DNA from: JBCDLI01 sp038745535
GTDB lineage: Bacteria; Pseudomonadota; Alphaproteobacteria; Rhizobiales; Rhizobiaceae
DNA: 64,000 bases
Direction of reading: 5' to 3'
Assembly (NCBI GenBank): GCA_038745535.1
Contig: JBCDLI010000007.1
Location: 1 to 64,000 of the forward strand
Shown here: positions 49,505 to 58,835 of the stretch, one piece after another
How positions within the stretch are numbered: position 1 is the stretch's first letter
How the letters are laid out: each line of letters begins with the position of its first letter
Translations under genes and position numbers: made by a program
The notes under the pieces: model-generated
Database searches by the model: none
Seen by the model: the letters and a program-made list of their open reading frames with translations, nothing else
What the model was told of the DNA's origin: nothing

Positions 49505-51372
49505 TCATCGACCGGCGGTTCTTTTTGAAGTCAGCAGCGTCCGCTACAATCGCGCTTCCCAAGCTATCTTTGGCGGCGAACCCACCCGACATAGCTCGCC
49601 ATGGATTGTCAGCCTTTGGTGATCTGAAATACCCGGCCGATTTTGCCAACTTCGATTACGCGTCACCGGACGCGCCGAAGGGTGGCCGGATCAATTTCAC
49701 GCCGTCCTACTGGTACTTCAATCAAAACATGCAGACGTTCAACACGTTCAATAGTTTCGTTCGCCGCGGGGATGCTCCACCGCGCATGGAGATGTGTTTT
49801 GATACGTTGATGGTGACATCATGGGACGAGCCCGATGCCGTCTACTGTCATCTGGCTGAAACTGTGACAATCTCCGATGACGGCAATCGCTTCACCTTCA
49901 AACTGCGGGACATTGCACGCTGGCACGACGGCACGCCAATCACGGCAGCCGATGTTAAGTTCAGCTTCGAGACGCTGAAAGCGGAAGGCCATCCGCAAAT
50001 AGCGCTGCCACTTGGGCCGCTAACCGAAGCAACCGTAGAGGCTGGCAACACTGTCACACTTGTTTTTGACGGTACGCAATCGGCGCAGGACATTTTAAAT
50101 ATCGCCGCAGCGACGCCGATCATCTCAAGCGCTTATTACACTGAAAACGCATTTTCAGAATCGACACTGGATGCACCGCTCGCGTCCGGACCTTATCGCG
50201 TTGGCCGCTTCAATGCGGGGACGTTCATAGAGTACGAGCGAGTAGACGAGTATTGGGCGGCTGAACTCGGCACTCAAAAGGGTCTCAATCACTTTGGCAC
50301 CATTCGAATTGACTTCTATCAGGAGCGGCAAGCGGCGTTTGAGGCCTTCAAGAAGGGCGACACGACGTGGCGCGAAGAGTTCACATCAAAGACATGGGCA
50401 ACGGAGTACAACTTCCCATCACTTGAAGATGGCCGAGTAATCAAAACGCTTTTTGATGATGAAAAGCGACCGAGCATGCAGGCATGGGGCGTGAATACGC
50501 GACGGGAAAAATTCCAAGACCGGCGCGTTCGCGATGCGATAGCGCTCTGCTTTGATTTCGAATGGACAAACACCAATCTGTTTTACGGCGCTTATGCACA
50601 AAGCCATTCGCAGTTTGCAGGGTCCAACTATGAAGCGTCCGGTGTCGCCGATGCCAATGAGTTGGCTCTCATAGAAGAGCTAGAGCAGAGCCTTGAGCTG
50701 CCCGAAGGCATTCGTAATGAAGCCTATTTGCAACCGACATCTGACGGCAGCGGACGCGACCGAACACGTTTGCGGCAAGCCACAGGATTGCTGCGTGAGG
50801 CTGGATGGTCACGCGGGGACAGCGGATTGCTGGTCAATGACAACGGCGAAACACTCGACCTGGAAATACTCATCCGCGCATCGGTGTTTGAACGCATTCT
50901 TGGCCCATTTGTCGAAACTATGAAGGCGGTCGGCATCAACGCCTCAATCCGGCTTGTTGACCCGGCTCAGTTTCAAGCGCGCACGTCCACGTTCGACTTT
51001 GACATGTGCGGTATGGCCATGTCGTTTACAGCAACGCCGACGCGGTCGTCGCTTGAGAGCATTTTTGGTTCCAAGTCTGCGGATGCTGAAGGCTCCCGCA
51101 ATTGGCCGGGCACCGCCGATCCATTGATTGATGCGATCATTGAGAAGGTTGGTGAGGCGAAAAATCGTGAAGATCACCAAACCGCAATGCGCGTGTTGGA
51201 CCGGGTGTTGCGTTTGAAGCGCGACTGGATTCCAAATTGGACCAGCGCGAATCACCGTGTTGCCTATTGGGATGTCTTCGGTTTCAAGCCGGAAAAACCC
51301 GATTATTTTTGGCCGGTGGAAGCGCTTTGGTGGTTCGACGAGGCGAAAGCACGAGCGATTGACAAAGCTTAA
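49501..51372 (+). CDS. yejA2: Peptide ABC transporter substrate-binding protein, YejA-like (second copy)
   Basis: The protein has 623 residues. The signal is Tat-like: DRRFFLKSAASATIALPKLS, with the RR pair before FFLK. It is homologous to the preceding protein: ANFDYASPDAPKGGRINFTP, ARWHDGTPITAADVKFSFE and the ending FWPVEALWWFDEAKA. The two copies differ through most of their length, so the duplication is old or they bind different peptides. A pair of yejA genes before yejBEF is known from other Rhizobiales. Coupled by ATGA to the first copy. Confidence 0.92.
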   Translation: MIIDRRFFLKSAASATIALPKLSLAANPPDIARHGLSAFGDLKYPADFANFDYASPDAPKGGRINFTPSYWYFNQNMQTFNTFNSFVRRGDAPPRMEMCFDTLMVTSWDEPDAVYCHLAETVTISDDGNRFTFKLRDIARWHDGTPITAADVKFSFETLKAEGHPQIALPLGPLTEATVEAGNTVTLVFDGTQSAQDILNIAAATPIISSAYYTENAFSESTLDAPLASGPYRVGRFNAGTFIEYERVDEYWAAELGTQKGLNHFGTIRIDFYQERQAAFEAFKKGDTTWREEFTSKTWATEYNFPSLEDGRVIKTLFDDEKRPSMQAWGVNTRREKFQDRRVRDAIALCFDFEWTNTNLFYGAYAQSHSQFAGSNYEASGVADANELALIEELEQSLELPEGIRNEAYLQPTSDGSGRDRTRLRQATGLLREAGWSRGDSGLLVNDNGETLDLEILIRASVFERILGPFVETMKAVGINASIRLVDPAQFQARTSTFDFDMCGMAMSFTATPTRSSLESIFGSKSADAEGSRNWPGTADPLIDAIIEKVGEAKNREDHQTAMRVLDRVLRLKRDWIPNWTSANHRVAYWDVFGFKPEKPDYFWPVEALWWFDEAKARAIDKA

Positions 51373-51415
51373 TTTCAACAAAGCCCAGGCATTTTGCCTG
51401 AGAGGTCACTGAGCC

Positions 51416-52525
51416 GTGGGTGCCTATATAGCCCGACGCGTTTTGCTGATGGTTCCGACAATCCTCGGTATCATGGCTATTTCGTTTGTCATTATTCAGT
51501 TTGCCCCAGGCGGTCCGGTGGAGCAGGTCATCGCGCAGCTGACCGGTCAGGCCGGTGATGCAACCGATCGCATCACCGGTGGGGGTGGCGATCTCGGTGT
51601 TGACGATATTGGGGCCAGCATTGAGGGCGGGTCGGGCAACTCCCAGTATCGTGGCGCACAAGGGCTCGATCCGGAATTTATTGCAGACCTCGAACGCCAG
51701 TTCGGATTTGATAAGCCGCCGCTCGAACGCTTCTTGAACATGATCTGGGATTATTTGCGGTTCGATTTTGGCGAGAGCTACTTCCGCGATATTTCGGTGA
51801 TCGACCTGATCGTGGAGAAGATGCCAGTATCGGTATCGCTTGGTCTTTGGATCACGCTCATCTCCTACGCGATCTCCATTCCGCTCGGCATTAAGAAGGC
51901 GATATCGGACGGTTCGCGGTTCGATGTGTGGACGTCAGGCATCGTCATCGTCGCCTACGCGATACCGGGCTTTTTGTTCGCGATCCTGCTGATCATTTTA
52001 TTCGCAGGCGGATCGTTCTTTGACCTCTTTCCACTGCGTGGCCTCGTGTCTGACAACTGGGAAGAATTGTCGTGGCCGATGCGCATCGTGGACTATTTCT
52101 GGCACTTGGCACTGCCGCTGACAGCGATGGTGTTAAGCGCCTTTGCAACAACCACATTGCTGACGAAGAACTCGTTCCTGGACGAAATCCGAAAACAGTA
52201 TGTAACCACCGCGCGAGCGAAGGGTCTCAATGATAATCAGGTGCTTTATGGCCACGTTTTCCGCAATGCGATGCTCATCATTATCGCGGGGTTCCCCGGT
52301 GCATTTATCTCAGCCTTCTTCACCGGTTCGTTGCTGATCGAAACGATCTTCTCGCTTGATGGTCTCGGGCTTCTTGGCTTCACCTCTGTCATCAACCGCG
52401 ACTATCCAGTTGTGTTCGCGACGCTTTATATTTTCTCACTCATGGGGCTGATCGTCAGCCTCGTGTCAGACTTGATGTATACCTGGGTTGATCCCCGCAT
52501 CGACTTTGAAAAGCGCGAGGTCTGA
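51416..52525 (+). CDS. yejB: Peptide ABC transporter permease YejB
   Basis: The protein has 369 residues. The N-terminal membrane segment (RRVLLMVPTILGIMAISFVI) and the DppB-type FAPGGPVEQVIAQL are clear. A periplasmic insert with low complexity (GGGDLGVDDIGASIEGGSGN) is present, as in YejB. The EAA loop is DEIRKQYVTTARAKGLNDNQ. It forms the channel with YejE. YejABEF imports peptides such as microcin C in E. coli and helps rhizobia and Brucella withstand host peptides. The first in-frame codon at 51416 is GTG. Confidence 0.93.
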   Translation: MGAYIARRVLLMVPTILGIMAISFVIIQFAPGGPVEQVIAQLTGQAGDATDRITGGGGDLGVDDIGASIEGGSGNSQYRGAQGLDPEFIADLERQFGFDKPPLERFLNMIWDYLRFDFGESYFRDISVIDLIVEKMPVSVSLGLWITLISYAISIPLGIKKAISDGSRFDVWTSGIVIVAYAIPGFLFAILLIILFAGGSFFDLFPLRGLVSDNWEELSWPMRIVDYFWHLALPLTAMVLSAFATTTLLTKNSFLDEIRKQYVTTARAKGLNDNQVLYGHVFRNAMLIIIAGFPGAFISAFFTGSLLIETIFSLDGLGLLGFTSVINRDYPVVFATLYIFSLMGLIVSLVSDLMYTWVDPRIDFEKREV

Positions 52526-52530
52526 CGGCG

Positions 52531-53691
52531 ATGGATCAGCGCGTTTCAGACCCATTGGAGAAAGTCGTTGCGAAGGCGGCGCGACCAAAGAGAGCCTTTC
52601 TTTCACCGTTGAACCAGCGTCGCTGGCAGAATTTCAAAGCAAACCGCCGTGGGTATTGGTCGCTGTGGGTTTTTCTAATCCTGTTCGTCCTGTCGCTTTT
52701 CGCTGAGTTCATCGCCAACGACAGACCGATTATCGTGTCCTACCGCGGCGAGATATTGGCGCCCGTATTTGTAAACTATCCCGAGGAGAAGTTCGGCGGC
52801 TTTCTCGCGCAGACCGATTACACCGATCCATTCATCCAAGATGAAATCAACGCCAATGGCTGGATGCTGTGGCCGCCGATCCGATACTCTTACCGTACTG
52901 TGAATAAGGAAGTGCCGACGACGGCGCCATCGAAACCGGCCTTTCTTTTTGACAGTCGCGACGCGCTATGCGCGCGCTATCCCAGCGGTGGGGACGATCC
53001 GAATTGCGTGGCAGGTAATTTCAACTGGCTCGGCACCGATGATCAAGCTCGCGACGTGCTTGCCCGCGTGATTTATGGCTTCCGCATTTCGGTTCTCTTC
53101 GGTCTCATCTTAACCGCTGCATCTGCCGTCATCGGGGTCGCAGCAGGTGCAATCCAAGGCTATTTCGGCGGCTGGACCGACCTCATCTTCCAACGCGTCA
53201 TCGAGATTTGGTCGTCCATACCGGTTCTCTACATCTTGCTCATCATGGCAGCAGTTCTGCCGCCGGGCTTCTGGATTTTGCTCGGCATCATGCTTTTATT
53301 TTCTTGGGTAGGCTTTGTCGGTGTTGTCCGTGCGGAGTTTCTGCGGGCGCGCAATTTTGAATATGTGAATGCCGCCCGCGCACTTGGCGTTTCCAATCGA
53401 ACGATCATGTTGCGGCACCTGCTACCCAACGCGATGGTCGCGACGCTGACCTTTCTGCCGTTCATCTTGAACGGTTCGATCACGACACTCACCTCGCTGG
53501 ATTTTCTAGGCTTTGGCCTTCCGCCGGGTTCCGCATCGCTCGGTGAATTGATCCTTCAGGGCAAGAACAATCTCCAAGCGCCATGGCTCGGATTTTCAGG
53601 CTTCTTCGTCATTTCAATCATGCTGTCTCTGCTGATCTTTGTTGGCGAAGCCGTCCGCGATGCCTTCGATCCGCGAAAGGCCTTTGCGTGA
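52531..53691 (+). CDS. yejE: Peptide ABC transporter permease YejE
   Basis: The protein has 386 residues, starting six bases after yejB. LSPLNQRRWQNFKANRRGYW leads into the first membrane segment. A long periplasmic region (about 65-175, with NFNWLGTDDQARDVLARVIY) is typical of DppC/YejE, and the EAA loop is FLRARNFEYVNAARALGVSN. A GTG overlapping the stop (53688) starts an 11-codon frame that ends at 53720, possibly the remnant of the original junction with yejF before the vapBC insertion. Confidence 0.93.
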   Translation: MDQRVSDPLEKVVAKAARPKRAFLSPLNQRRWQNFKANRRGYWSLWVFLILFVLSLFAEFIANDRPIIVSYRGEILAPVFVNYPEEKFGGFLAQTDYTDPFIQDEINANGWMLWPPIRYSYRTVNKEVPTTAPSKPAFLFDSRDALCARYPSGGDDPNCVAGNFNWLGTDDQARDVLARVIYGFRISVLFGLILTAASAVIGVAAGAIQGYFGGWTDLIFQRVIEIWSSIPVLYILLIMAAVLPPGFWILLGIMLLFSWVGFVGVVRAEFLRARNFEYVNAARALGVSNRTIMLRHLLPNAMVATLTFLPFILNGSITTLTSLDFLGFGLPPGSASLGELILQGKNNLQAPWLGFSGFFVISIMLSLLIFVGEAVRDAFDPRKAFA

Positions 53692-53743
53692 GCGATCTAA
53701 CTGCCATCGGAGGCGCGTAGAATCGACCTCGGCGGCCTCCCGA

Positions 53744-53772
53744 TTGAAAGTATTTATGCGTAATGGTATACA
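53744..53772 (+). promoter_or_regulatory. Strong sigma-70 type promoter of the vapBC module
   Basis: TTGAAA (53744-53749) and TATACA (53767-53772) are exactly 17 bases apart, the best promoter match seen in the window, 32 bases before the vapB start. The -10 lies within GGTATACAAA, and the palindrome GTATAC overlaps it, so VapB autorepression is plausible. This promoter would also drive yejF separately from yejABE. Confidence 0.6.
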
Positions 53773-53803
53773 AAATCTCAATCTTTCTACCTCGGAGAGC
53801 GTG

Positions 53804-54058
53804 ATGGGCTTGAACATCAAAAATGCGGAAGTTGAGCAGAAAATCCGTCGTTTGGCAGAAATAGACCAGACGTCTCTAACCGATGCAGTCGACCGCGCCG
53901 TAGATGAAGCCCTTCGCCTGCGCGATGCGAAATGCGAAGAATACAGTCACGAGGTTGAATTGTTTCTCGATGAACTTCGCAGTCTGCAGCCACTTCCGGC
54001 AGGAGTCTCCAGTGATCATTCTGATATGTATGACGAGCACGGTTTGCCGTTGTGGTAG
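53804..54058 (+). CDS. vapB: VapB-family antitoxin
   Basis: The protein has 84 residues from the ATG at 53804, with a GGAG ribosome binding site ahead. MGLNIKNAEVEQKIRRLAEI at the start and TSLTDAVDRAVDEALRLRD after it are the typical N-terminal DNA-binding segment of VapB/PSK-type antitoxins. The acidic tail with YDEHGLPLW would neutralise the toxin. It overlaps vapC by seven bases (54052-54058). Open frames extend further upstream but have no conserved sequence. Confidence 0.9.
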   Translation: MGLNIKNAEVEQKIRRLAEIDQTSLTDAVDRAVDEALRLRDAKCEEYSHEVELFLDELRSLQPLPAGVSSDHSDMYDEHGLPLW

Positions 54059-54447
54059 TCGATGCATCGGCAGTGTTGGCAGTAGTTTTGTTGGAAAATG
54101 ACTACGAAACCTATGTGCGTAGGTTTCAGATCAATCGAGGAAAACTGCTGATTTCGCCAGTGCAATATTGGGAAGTCTGGGCGAGAGTTGATCGCGAAGA
54201 AAACCGCGAGCGACGATACATCTTGCAACGGTTTCAAGAGACATTTCCAATGCTGATGGTCCCTATCGATCAACAACAAGCGTATTTAGCCAAAGATGCC
54301 AGACGCCAATTTGGGCGTGGGTCTGGCCATCCGGCGCAATTGAATATGGGTGATTGCTTTGCCTATGCGCTGGCCAAGAAATTGAGCAAACCGCTGCTTT
54401 TCAAGGGCAATGACTTTTCACACACCGATGTAAGGTCCGCCTTATGA
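54052..54447 (+). CDS. vapC: VapC-family toxin, PIN-domain RNase
   Basis: The protein has 131 residues from a GTG at 54052. The PIN active site is intact: Asp4 in VVDASAVLAVVL, Glu41 in SPVQYWEVWAR, Asp101 in LNMGDCFAYALAKK and Asp121 in FKGNDFSHTD. VapC toxins cut specific RNAs, often tRNA or rRNA loops, when VapB is degraded. With vapB it forms a complete type II module. Its stop overlaps the start of yejF by ATGA (54444-54447), so the module is knitted into the importer operon. Confidence 0.92.
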   Translation: MVVDASAVLAVVLLENDYETYVRRFQINRGKLLISPVQYWEVWARVDREENRERRYILQRFQETFPMLMVPIDQQQAYLAKDARRQFGRGSGHPAQLNMGDCFAYALAKKLSKPLLFKGNDFSHTDVRSAL

Positions 54448-56075
54448 ACCGTTTTCCTCTCCTCTCAATCAAAGATCTGTCGGTCGCCTTTACCCAAGGC
54501 GGGAAGACGTCGATTGCTGTTGATCGGATTTCCTTCGACATCCATGAGCGCGAAACCGTGGCTCTCGTCGGTGAATCGGGGTCCGGCAAATCGGTCTCGG
54601 CAAACTCTGTCCTCAAGCTTCTGCCCTATCCCGCCGCCTCTCATCCAACGGGTGAGATCTTTTTCGATGGTGTCGATCTGTTGAGTACCAGAGACGCTGA
54701 TCTCAGGCAGGTGCGCGGCAACGACATATCGATGATTTTTCAAGAGCCGATGACATCGCTCAATCCGCTTCACACGATCGAAAAGCAGATCGCCGAAGTG
54801 CTGCAACTGCACGGCTTGAGTGGCGAGCATCAATCGCGAGAGCGGGTGATCGAGTTACTCACCCAAGTCGGCATTCGCGATCCCGAAAAGCGACTTAGCT
54901 CTTATCCGCATCAGATGTCTGGCGGACAGCGCCAGCGCGTTATGATCGCCATGGCGCTTGCCAATACCCCGAAACTGCTGATCGCCGATGAACCCACGAC
55001 AGCGCTTGATGTGACTGTTCAGGCGCAAATCCTCAAGCTACTCGATGATCTCAAGCGCGAGCGCGGCATGGCGATGCTGTTTATCACCCATGATCTTGGC
55101 ATCGTGCGCAAAATTGCTGACCGCGTTTGCGTCATGACGAAGGGCAAAATCGTCGAAACGGGGCCGACCGCGGAGATTTTCTCTGAGCCGAAGCATGAAT
55201 ACACCAAGCACCTACTCGCCGCTGAACCGTCCGGTCGACCGCCCCAAGTCGATGACAGTCGGCCAATTGTGCTAAACACCGAAAAAACCAGGGTGTGGTT
55301 CCCTATCAAGCAAGGTTTTATGCGGCGCACGGTGGATCATGTGAAAGCCGTTGACGGCATTGATGTCACAGTGCGCGCAGGGCAGACCTTAGGTGTCGTC
55401 GGAGAATCCGGTTCCGGTAAAACCACGCTTGGGCTGGCGATCACGCGCTTGATTTCGTCCGAAGGCTCGATTGAATTTAACGGCACGCGTATAGACGCTA
55501 AATCCTTTCGGGAGATGAGGTCGCTACGCTCGGCACTGCAGATCGTCTTCCAAGACCCCTACGGTTCGCTGTCACCGCGCATGTCTGTCGCAGAGATTAT
55601 CGCCGAAGGCTTGGCGATCCACGCGCCGGAGATCAGCCGAGACGAACGCGATGATCGCGTTGTTGAAGCTCTGCGTGAGGTAAACCTCGATCCAGACACG
55701 CGTTTTCGCTATCCGCACGAATTCTCAGGAGGCCAGAGACAGCGTATCGCCATCGCCCGCGCTATGGTTCTAAAGCCGAAATTTGTCATGCTGGACGAGC
55801 CCACATCGGCACTCGATATGAGCGTTCAAGCACAGGTTGTCGATCTCCTTCGCGATCTGCAAGCGCGCTACGATCTCGCCTATCTGTTTATCAGCCACGA
55901 TTTGAAGGTTGTGCGGGCGCTGGCCAATGAGGTCATTGTAATGCGCAATGGCAAAGTGGTTGAGCACGGCGAGGCTGACCAGATTTTCGATGCGCCGGAG
56001 ACCGATTACACCAAAGCACTGATGGCTGCGGCCTTTAATATAGAGACCGCGCCCGAAGGCATCGTCGCGGATTGA
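54444..56075 (+). CDS. yejF: Peptide ABC transporter ATPase YejF (two ATPase domains)
   Basis: The protein has 543 residues with two ABC cassettes. The first has GESGSGKSVSAN, MSGGQRQRVMIAMAL and LLIADEPTTALD; the second GESGSGKTTLGL, FSGGQRQRIAIARAM and FVMLDEPTSALD. All Walker and signature residues are intact, so both sites look active. It powers the YejBE channel. The ATG at 54444 overlaps the end of vapC. A conventional arrangement would put it right after yejE, 750 bases earlier. Confidence 0.94.
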   Translation: MNRFPLLSIKDLSVAFTQGGKTSIAVDRISFDIHERETVALVGESGSGKSVSANSVLKLLPYPAASHPTGEIFFDGVDLLSTRDADLRQVRGNDISMIFQEPMTSLNPLHTIEKQIAEVLQLHGLSGEHQSRERVIELLTQVGIRDPEKRLSSYPHQMSGGQRQRVMIAMALANTPKLLIADEPTTALDVTVQAQILKLLDDLKRERGMAMLFITHDLGIVRKIADRVCVMTKGKIVETGPTAEIFSEPKHEYTKHLLAAEPSGRPPQVDDSRPIVLNTEKTRVWFPIKQGFMRRTVDHVKAVDGIDVTVRAGQTLGVVGESGSGKTTLGLAITRLISSEGSIEFNGTRIDAKSFREMRSLRSALQIVFQDPYGSLSPRMSVAEIIAEGLAIHAPEISRDERDDRVVEALREVNLDPDTRFRYPHEFSGGQRQRIAIARAMVLKPKFVMLDEPTSALDMSVQAQVVDLLRDLQARYDLAYLFISHDLKVVRALANEVIVMRNGKVVEHGEADQIFDAPETDYTKALMAAAFNIETAPEGIVAD

Positions 56076-56079
56076 AAAG

Positions 56080-56946
56080 TCACGGCCGTCTCAGACCGGT
56101 AGGAAACCCGTAGAGATAACCAATGCGTTCTACGGCGTCTTCCAGCAGCTCGCGAGCGACCGACATAGTGTGTCCATTTGCGTGAATGAGCGTATCAGCG
56201 TCGCACATGATCCCGACATGGCCTTTCCAGAAAACCAGATCGCCCCGTCGTAGGCCACCATCCATTGCAGCAAATCCGAGGTCTTCGCCGATAGACCCCG
56301 CTTGCATGTCGCTGTCGCGGAGCACATCCTTTCCGCACATCATCATCGCCAGTTGCACGAGGCCTGAGCAGTCCAAGCCGAACGCGGACGCACCGCCCCA
56401 AAGATAGGGCGTGTGCAAAAGCTGTTCTGCTACCGTGACGTAGTCTGCTGCGTGTGCTGCAAAGCGGCGAAGATGACGCTGAATGAGTGCGTGACCATCA
56501 TTTGTGATCGCGTATCTTGTACCCCGTACCTCTTCGTTGCCAACAATCGTCAGCCGCGATCCCATGGACAGTGCAGAGCAATGTGGACGCTTCATATCCG
56601 GTTCGGGATAAAGAAACGTGCGCGGCACAGAGACGATGTGGGTTGGCTTTTTCACCTCTTCGCGAATTGCGTCTACCGTTATGTAACCTACGTACTGGTC
56701 ACGTTCCGATTGGCACCAGACGAAGTCATCATCACGGTCGAAAACTCGCACACGGTCGCCATGCAGAAGCTGGGTATCAATCCCCGAAGCCTCATTTGGT
56801 GCCGGACGCATATCCGCCACCGGCAAGTCCACCGTCGCCGAAGTCCCTTCCCGATACTCCAGCGCTTCCACCTGATCGGAAAGGCGCACATCTGCTAGGT
56901 CTTCTCGATAGGCATGCAGCCGCCGGTCAAGTGCAGCTGACATCAC
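56080..56946 (-). CDS. NlpC/P60-family (C40) cell-wall peptidase with SH3 domain
   Basis: The protein has 288 residues without a clear signal peptide. The first 165 residues contain a bacterial SH3-like region (LLHGDRVRVFDRDDDFVWCQ). The peptidase domain has TPYLWGGASAFGLDCSGLVQ with catalytic Cys193, GHVGIMCD with His243 and LIHANGHT with His255. It should cleave peptide stems of peptidoglycan; relatives make dipeptides from cell-wall fragments. The gene converges on yejF with four bases between the stops, and its start overlaps the next regulator by ATGA. Confidence 0.88.
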   Translation of the reverse strand: MMSAALDRRLHAYREDLADVRLSDQVEALEYREGTSATVDLPVADMRPAPNEASGIDTQLLHGDRVRVFDRDDDFVWCQSERDQYVGYITVDAIREEVKKPTHIVSVPRTFLYPEPDMKRPHCSALSMGSRLTIVGNEEVRGTRYAITNDGHALIQRHLRRFAAHAADYVTVAEQLLHTPYLWGGASAFGLDCSGLVQLAMMMCGKDVLRDSDMQAGSIGEDLGFAAMDGGLRRGDLVFWKGHVGIMCDADTLIHANGHTMSVARELLEDAVERIGYLYGFPTGLRRP

Positions 56947-57287
56947 AAATGCCTCGCTTTGTCAGCGACGAGGTCGCCGAGTTTTTCCAGATATCGCGCT
57001 CCTTCCACGGTGCGGACGATCACGACGTTTCGGCGATCATTTTCATCGCGATGACGGGACAGAAGCTTTTTCCCGCCCAAGGAGTCCAAGGCCCGCGTGA
57101 TGACTGGTTTCGTCACTTTCATGCGCTCCGCCAATCCGCGCACCGAATGCGGTGGCGGTTCAAGATAAACGGTCAACAGGATTGTAAGCTGCCGAACTGT
57201 CAAATCCGGCATGTCTGATCGCACCTGCCCAAGCGAGACGAGATGCATAAGCTTGAGCGCTTGCGACGCTTTTAAATGGACAGACAC
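56943..57287 (-). CDS. MarR-like winged helix regulator
   Basis: The protein has 114 residues, shorter than most MarR proteins. The DNA-binding part is RQLTILLTVYLEPPPHSVRG then RMKVTKPVITRALDSLGGKK, with the wing LLSRHRDENDRRNVVIV (DxRR). The dimer helices are short. It overlaps the peptidase gene by ATGA (56943-56946), so it probably regulates its own operon. The signal is not known. Confidence 0.82.
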   Translation of the reverse strand: MSVHLKASQALKLMHLVSLGQVRSDMPDLTVRQLTILLTVYLEPPPHSVRGLAERMKVTKPVITRALDSLGGKKLLSRHRDENDRRNVVIVRTVEGARYLEKLGDLVADKARHL

Positions 57288-57341
57288 TGGCGGCAGGACT
57301 TTCGAAACGGGTCCGTAACAATATGCCGTCAGGCCTGCACT

Positions 57342-58733
57342 CTAGCAATAGGTTTCGCAAAGCGCGTCGAAAACTGCGCGGATCGTTTGCGCTTCACCAC
57401 CAACAGGCGTCTGTGGTTTGCCGGTGTTTGTCCACGCGAAGATGTCGAAGTGCGTCCAGTTTGCGCCCGGCGTAACAAAATGCTGGAGAAACAAAGCAGC
57501 GGTTACTGAGCCGGCAAAACCATCATTGGTGATGTTGCAAAGATCAGCGCAGCTCGACTTCAGTCCCTTTGCGTAGGGCTGCCAAAGCGGCATGCGCCAC
57601 ATGGGATCATGCAGCGCGTTGGAATTGGTGTTTAGCCGCTGGGCGAAAGCATCGTCTGTGGCATAGTAAGGCGGTAAATCAGCACCCAGTGCAACCCGGG
57701 CGGCGCCCGTAAGCGTCGCAAAATCGAGGACCTGATCGGGTTCTTCCTCGCAGGCCAGCGTCAATGCATCGGCCAGCACCAGGCGGCCCTCGGCGTCTGT
57801 ATTGCCGATCTCGACAGTTGTGCCCTTCCGGCTTTGCAGGATGTCACCGGGACGAAACGCATTTCCCGAAATCGAATTCTCAACTGCGGGGATAAGCACA
57901 CGGAGGCGGACCGGCAGCTTGGCAGCCATAATCATCTGCGCAAGACCGAGAACATGTGCCGCGCCGCCCATGTCTTTCTTCATGATGCGCATAGAGCCAC
58001 CGGGTTTGATGTTGAGACCGCCGGTGTCATAGGCGACGCCCTTCCCCACCAGGGTGAGCTTTGGTGCACTCTCGTCGCCCCAGACTATATCAATCAGTCT
58101 AGGTGTACGGTCTGCTGCACGACCGACGGCATGAATCATCGGAAAGTTTTGATCGAGCAGATCACCGCCGGTGATCACGCTTATCTCTGCGCCTCCGGCT
58201 TCCGCAACCTCTCGCGCCGCCGCCTCAATGCCATTTGGTCCCATATCTTCGGCAGGTGTGTTAACCAGATCGCGAACCAGCCAAGACGCTTCCAAATCGC
58301 GTTTTGTCTCGCCCAGACCCGTTTCATCTTCATAGGCCAGCTGAACATCAACGATCTTCGGCTTTTCGAGATAGGTGTTAAACCGATAAGCACCGAGCCC
58401 GAAGGCAGTGTGCGCAAGCCGAACCGCTTCTCCTTCAAGCCCGTCCAGCCGATAGATCCCACTTGGAAGCTTTTGCGAAAGCACACCGTAGATCATCGGT
58501 TCCTCCCCATCGCCGACGCCGAACAAAACGCGACCGACCGAACTGCCATCTGCATTCGGAATGAGGAGAACTTCGCCCATGCTCGCTTTGAATTTCGACG
58601 CTTCTGCCCATCGCTTCGCTTGGTCATCAAGCTCCGACAAAGAGACCTTCAAATTCCGTCTGCGAATGCTGGTCACGGGGATTGCAGGCTCAGATCCTGA
58701 GATGAAGAGTTCGTGAATTTCGGTGCGGTTCAT
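57342..58733 (-). CDS. Leucyl aminopeptidase-family (M17) metallopeptidase
   Basis: The protein has 463 residues. The metal site is recognised in GKGVAYDTGGLNIKPGGSMR, KKDMGGAAHVLGLAQ and NTDAEGRLVLADALTLA, the last being the M17 signature. The N-terminal domain (1-160) is more variable. It would work as a cytosolic hexamer that trims peptides, which fits the neighbouring YejABEF peptide importer and NlpC peptidase. The start at 58733 lies within the leader of the TadD-like gene on the other strand. Confidence 0.92.
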   Translation of the reverse strand: MNRTEIHELFISGSEPAIPVTSIRRRNLKVSLSELDDQAKRWAEASKFKASMGEVLLIPNADGSSVGRVLFGVGDGEEPMIYGVLSQKLPSGIYRLDGLEGEAVRLAHTAFGLGAYRFNTYLEKPKIVDVQLAYEDETGLGETKRDLEASWLVRDLVNTPAEDMGPNGIEAAAREVAEAGGAEISVITGGDLLDQNFPMIHAVGRAADRTPRLIDIVWGDESAPKLTLVGKGVAYDTGGLNIKPGGSMRIMKKDMGGAAHVLGLAQMIMAAKLPVRLRVLIPAVENSISGNAFRPGDILQSRKGTTVEIGNTDAEGRLVLADALTLACEEEPDQVLDFATLTGAARVALGADLPPYYATDDAFAQRLNTNSNALHDPMWRMPLWQPYAKGLKSSCADLCNITNDGFAGSVTAALFLQHFVTPGANWTHFDIFAWTNTGKPQTPVGGEAQTIRAVFDALCETYC

Positions 58734-58835
58734 GGGCGGGTCCGGTTAAAGCTTAACGGTTCATTAGGGTTAACAGATTATTTCAAAATGGGAAAAGCAG
58801 CATTGTTTCCGTGCAGTGGTCGGAGTTTTTATCCC

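Noticed and set aside
57834..58700. 288-codon plus-strand frame opposite the M17 aminopeptidase
   Set aside because: The aminopeptidase carries the NTDAEGRL signature in the other strand; the plus frame has no domain.
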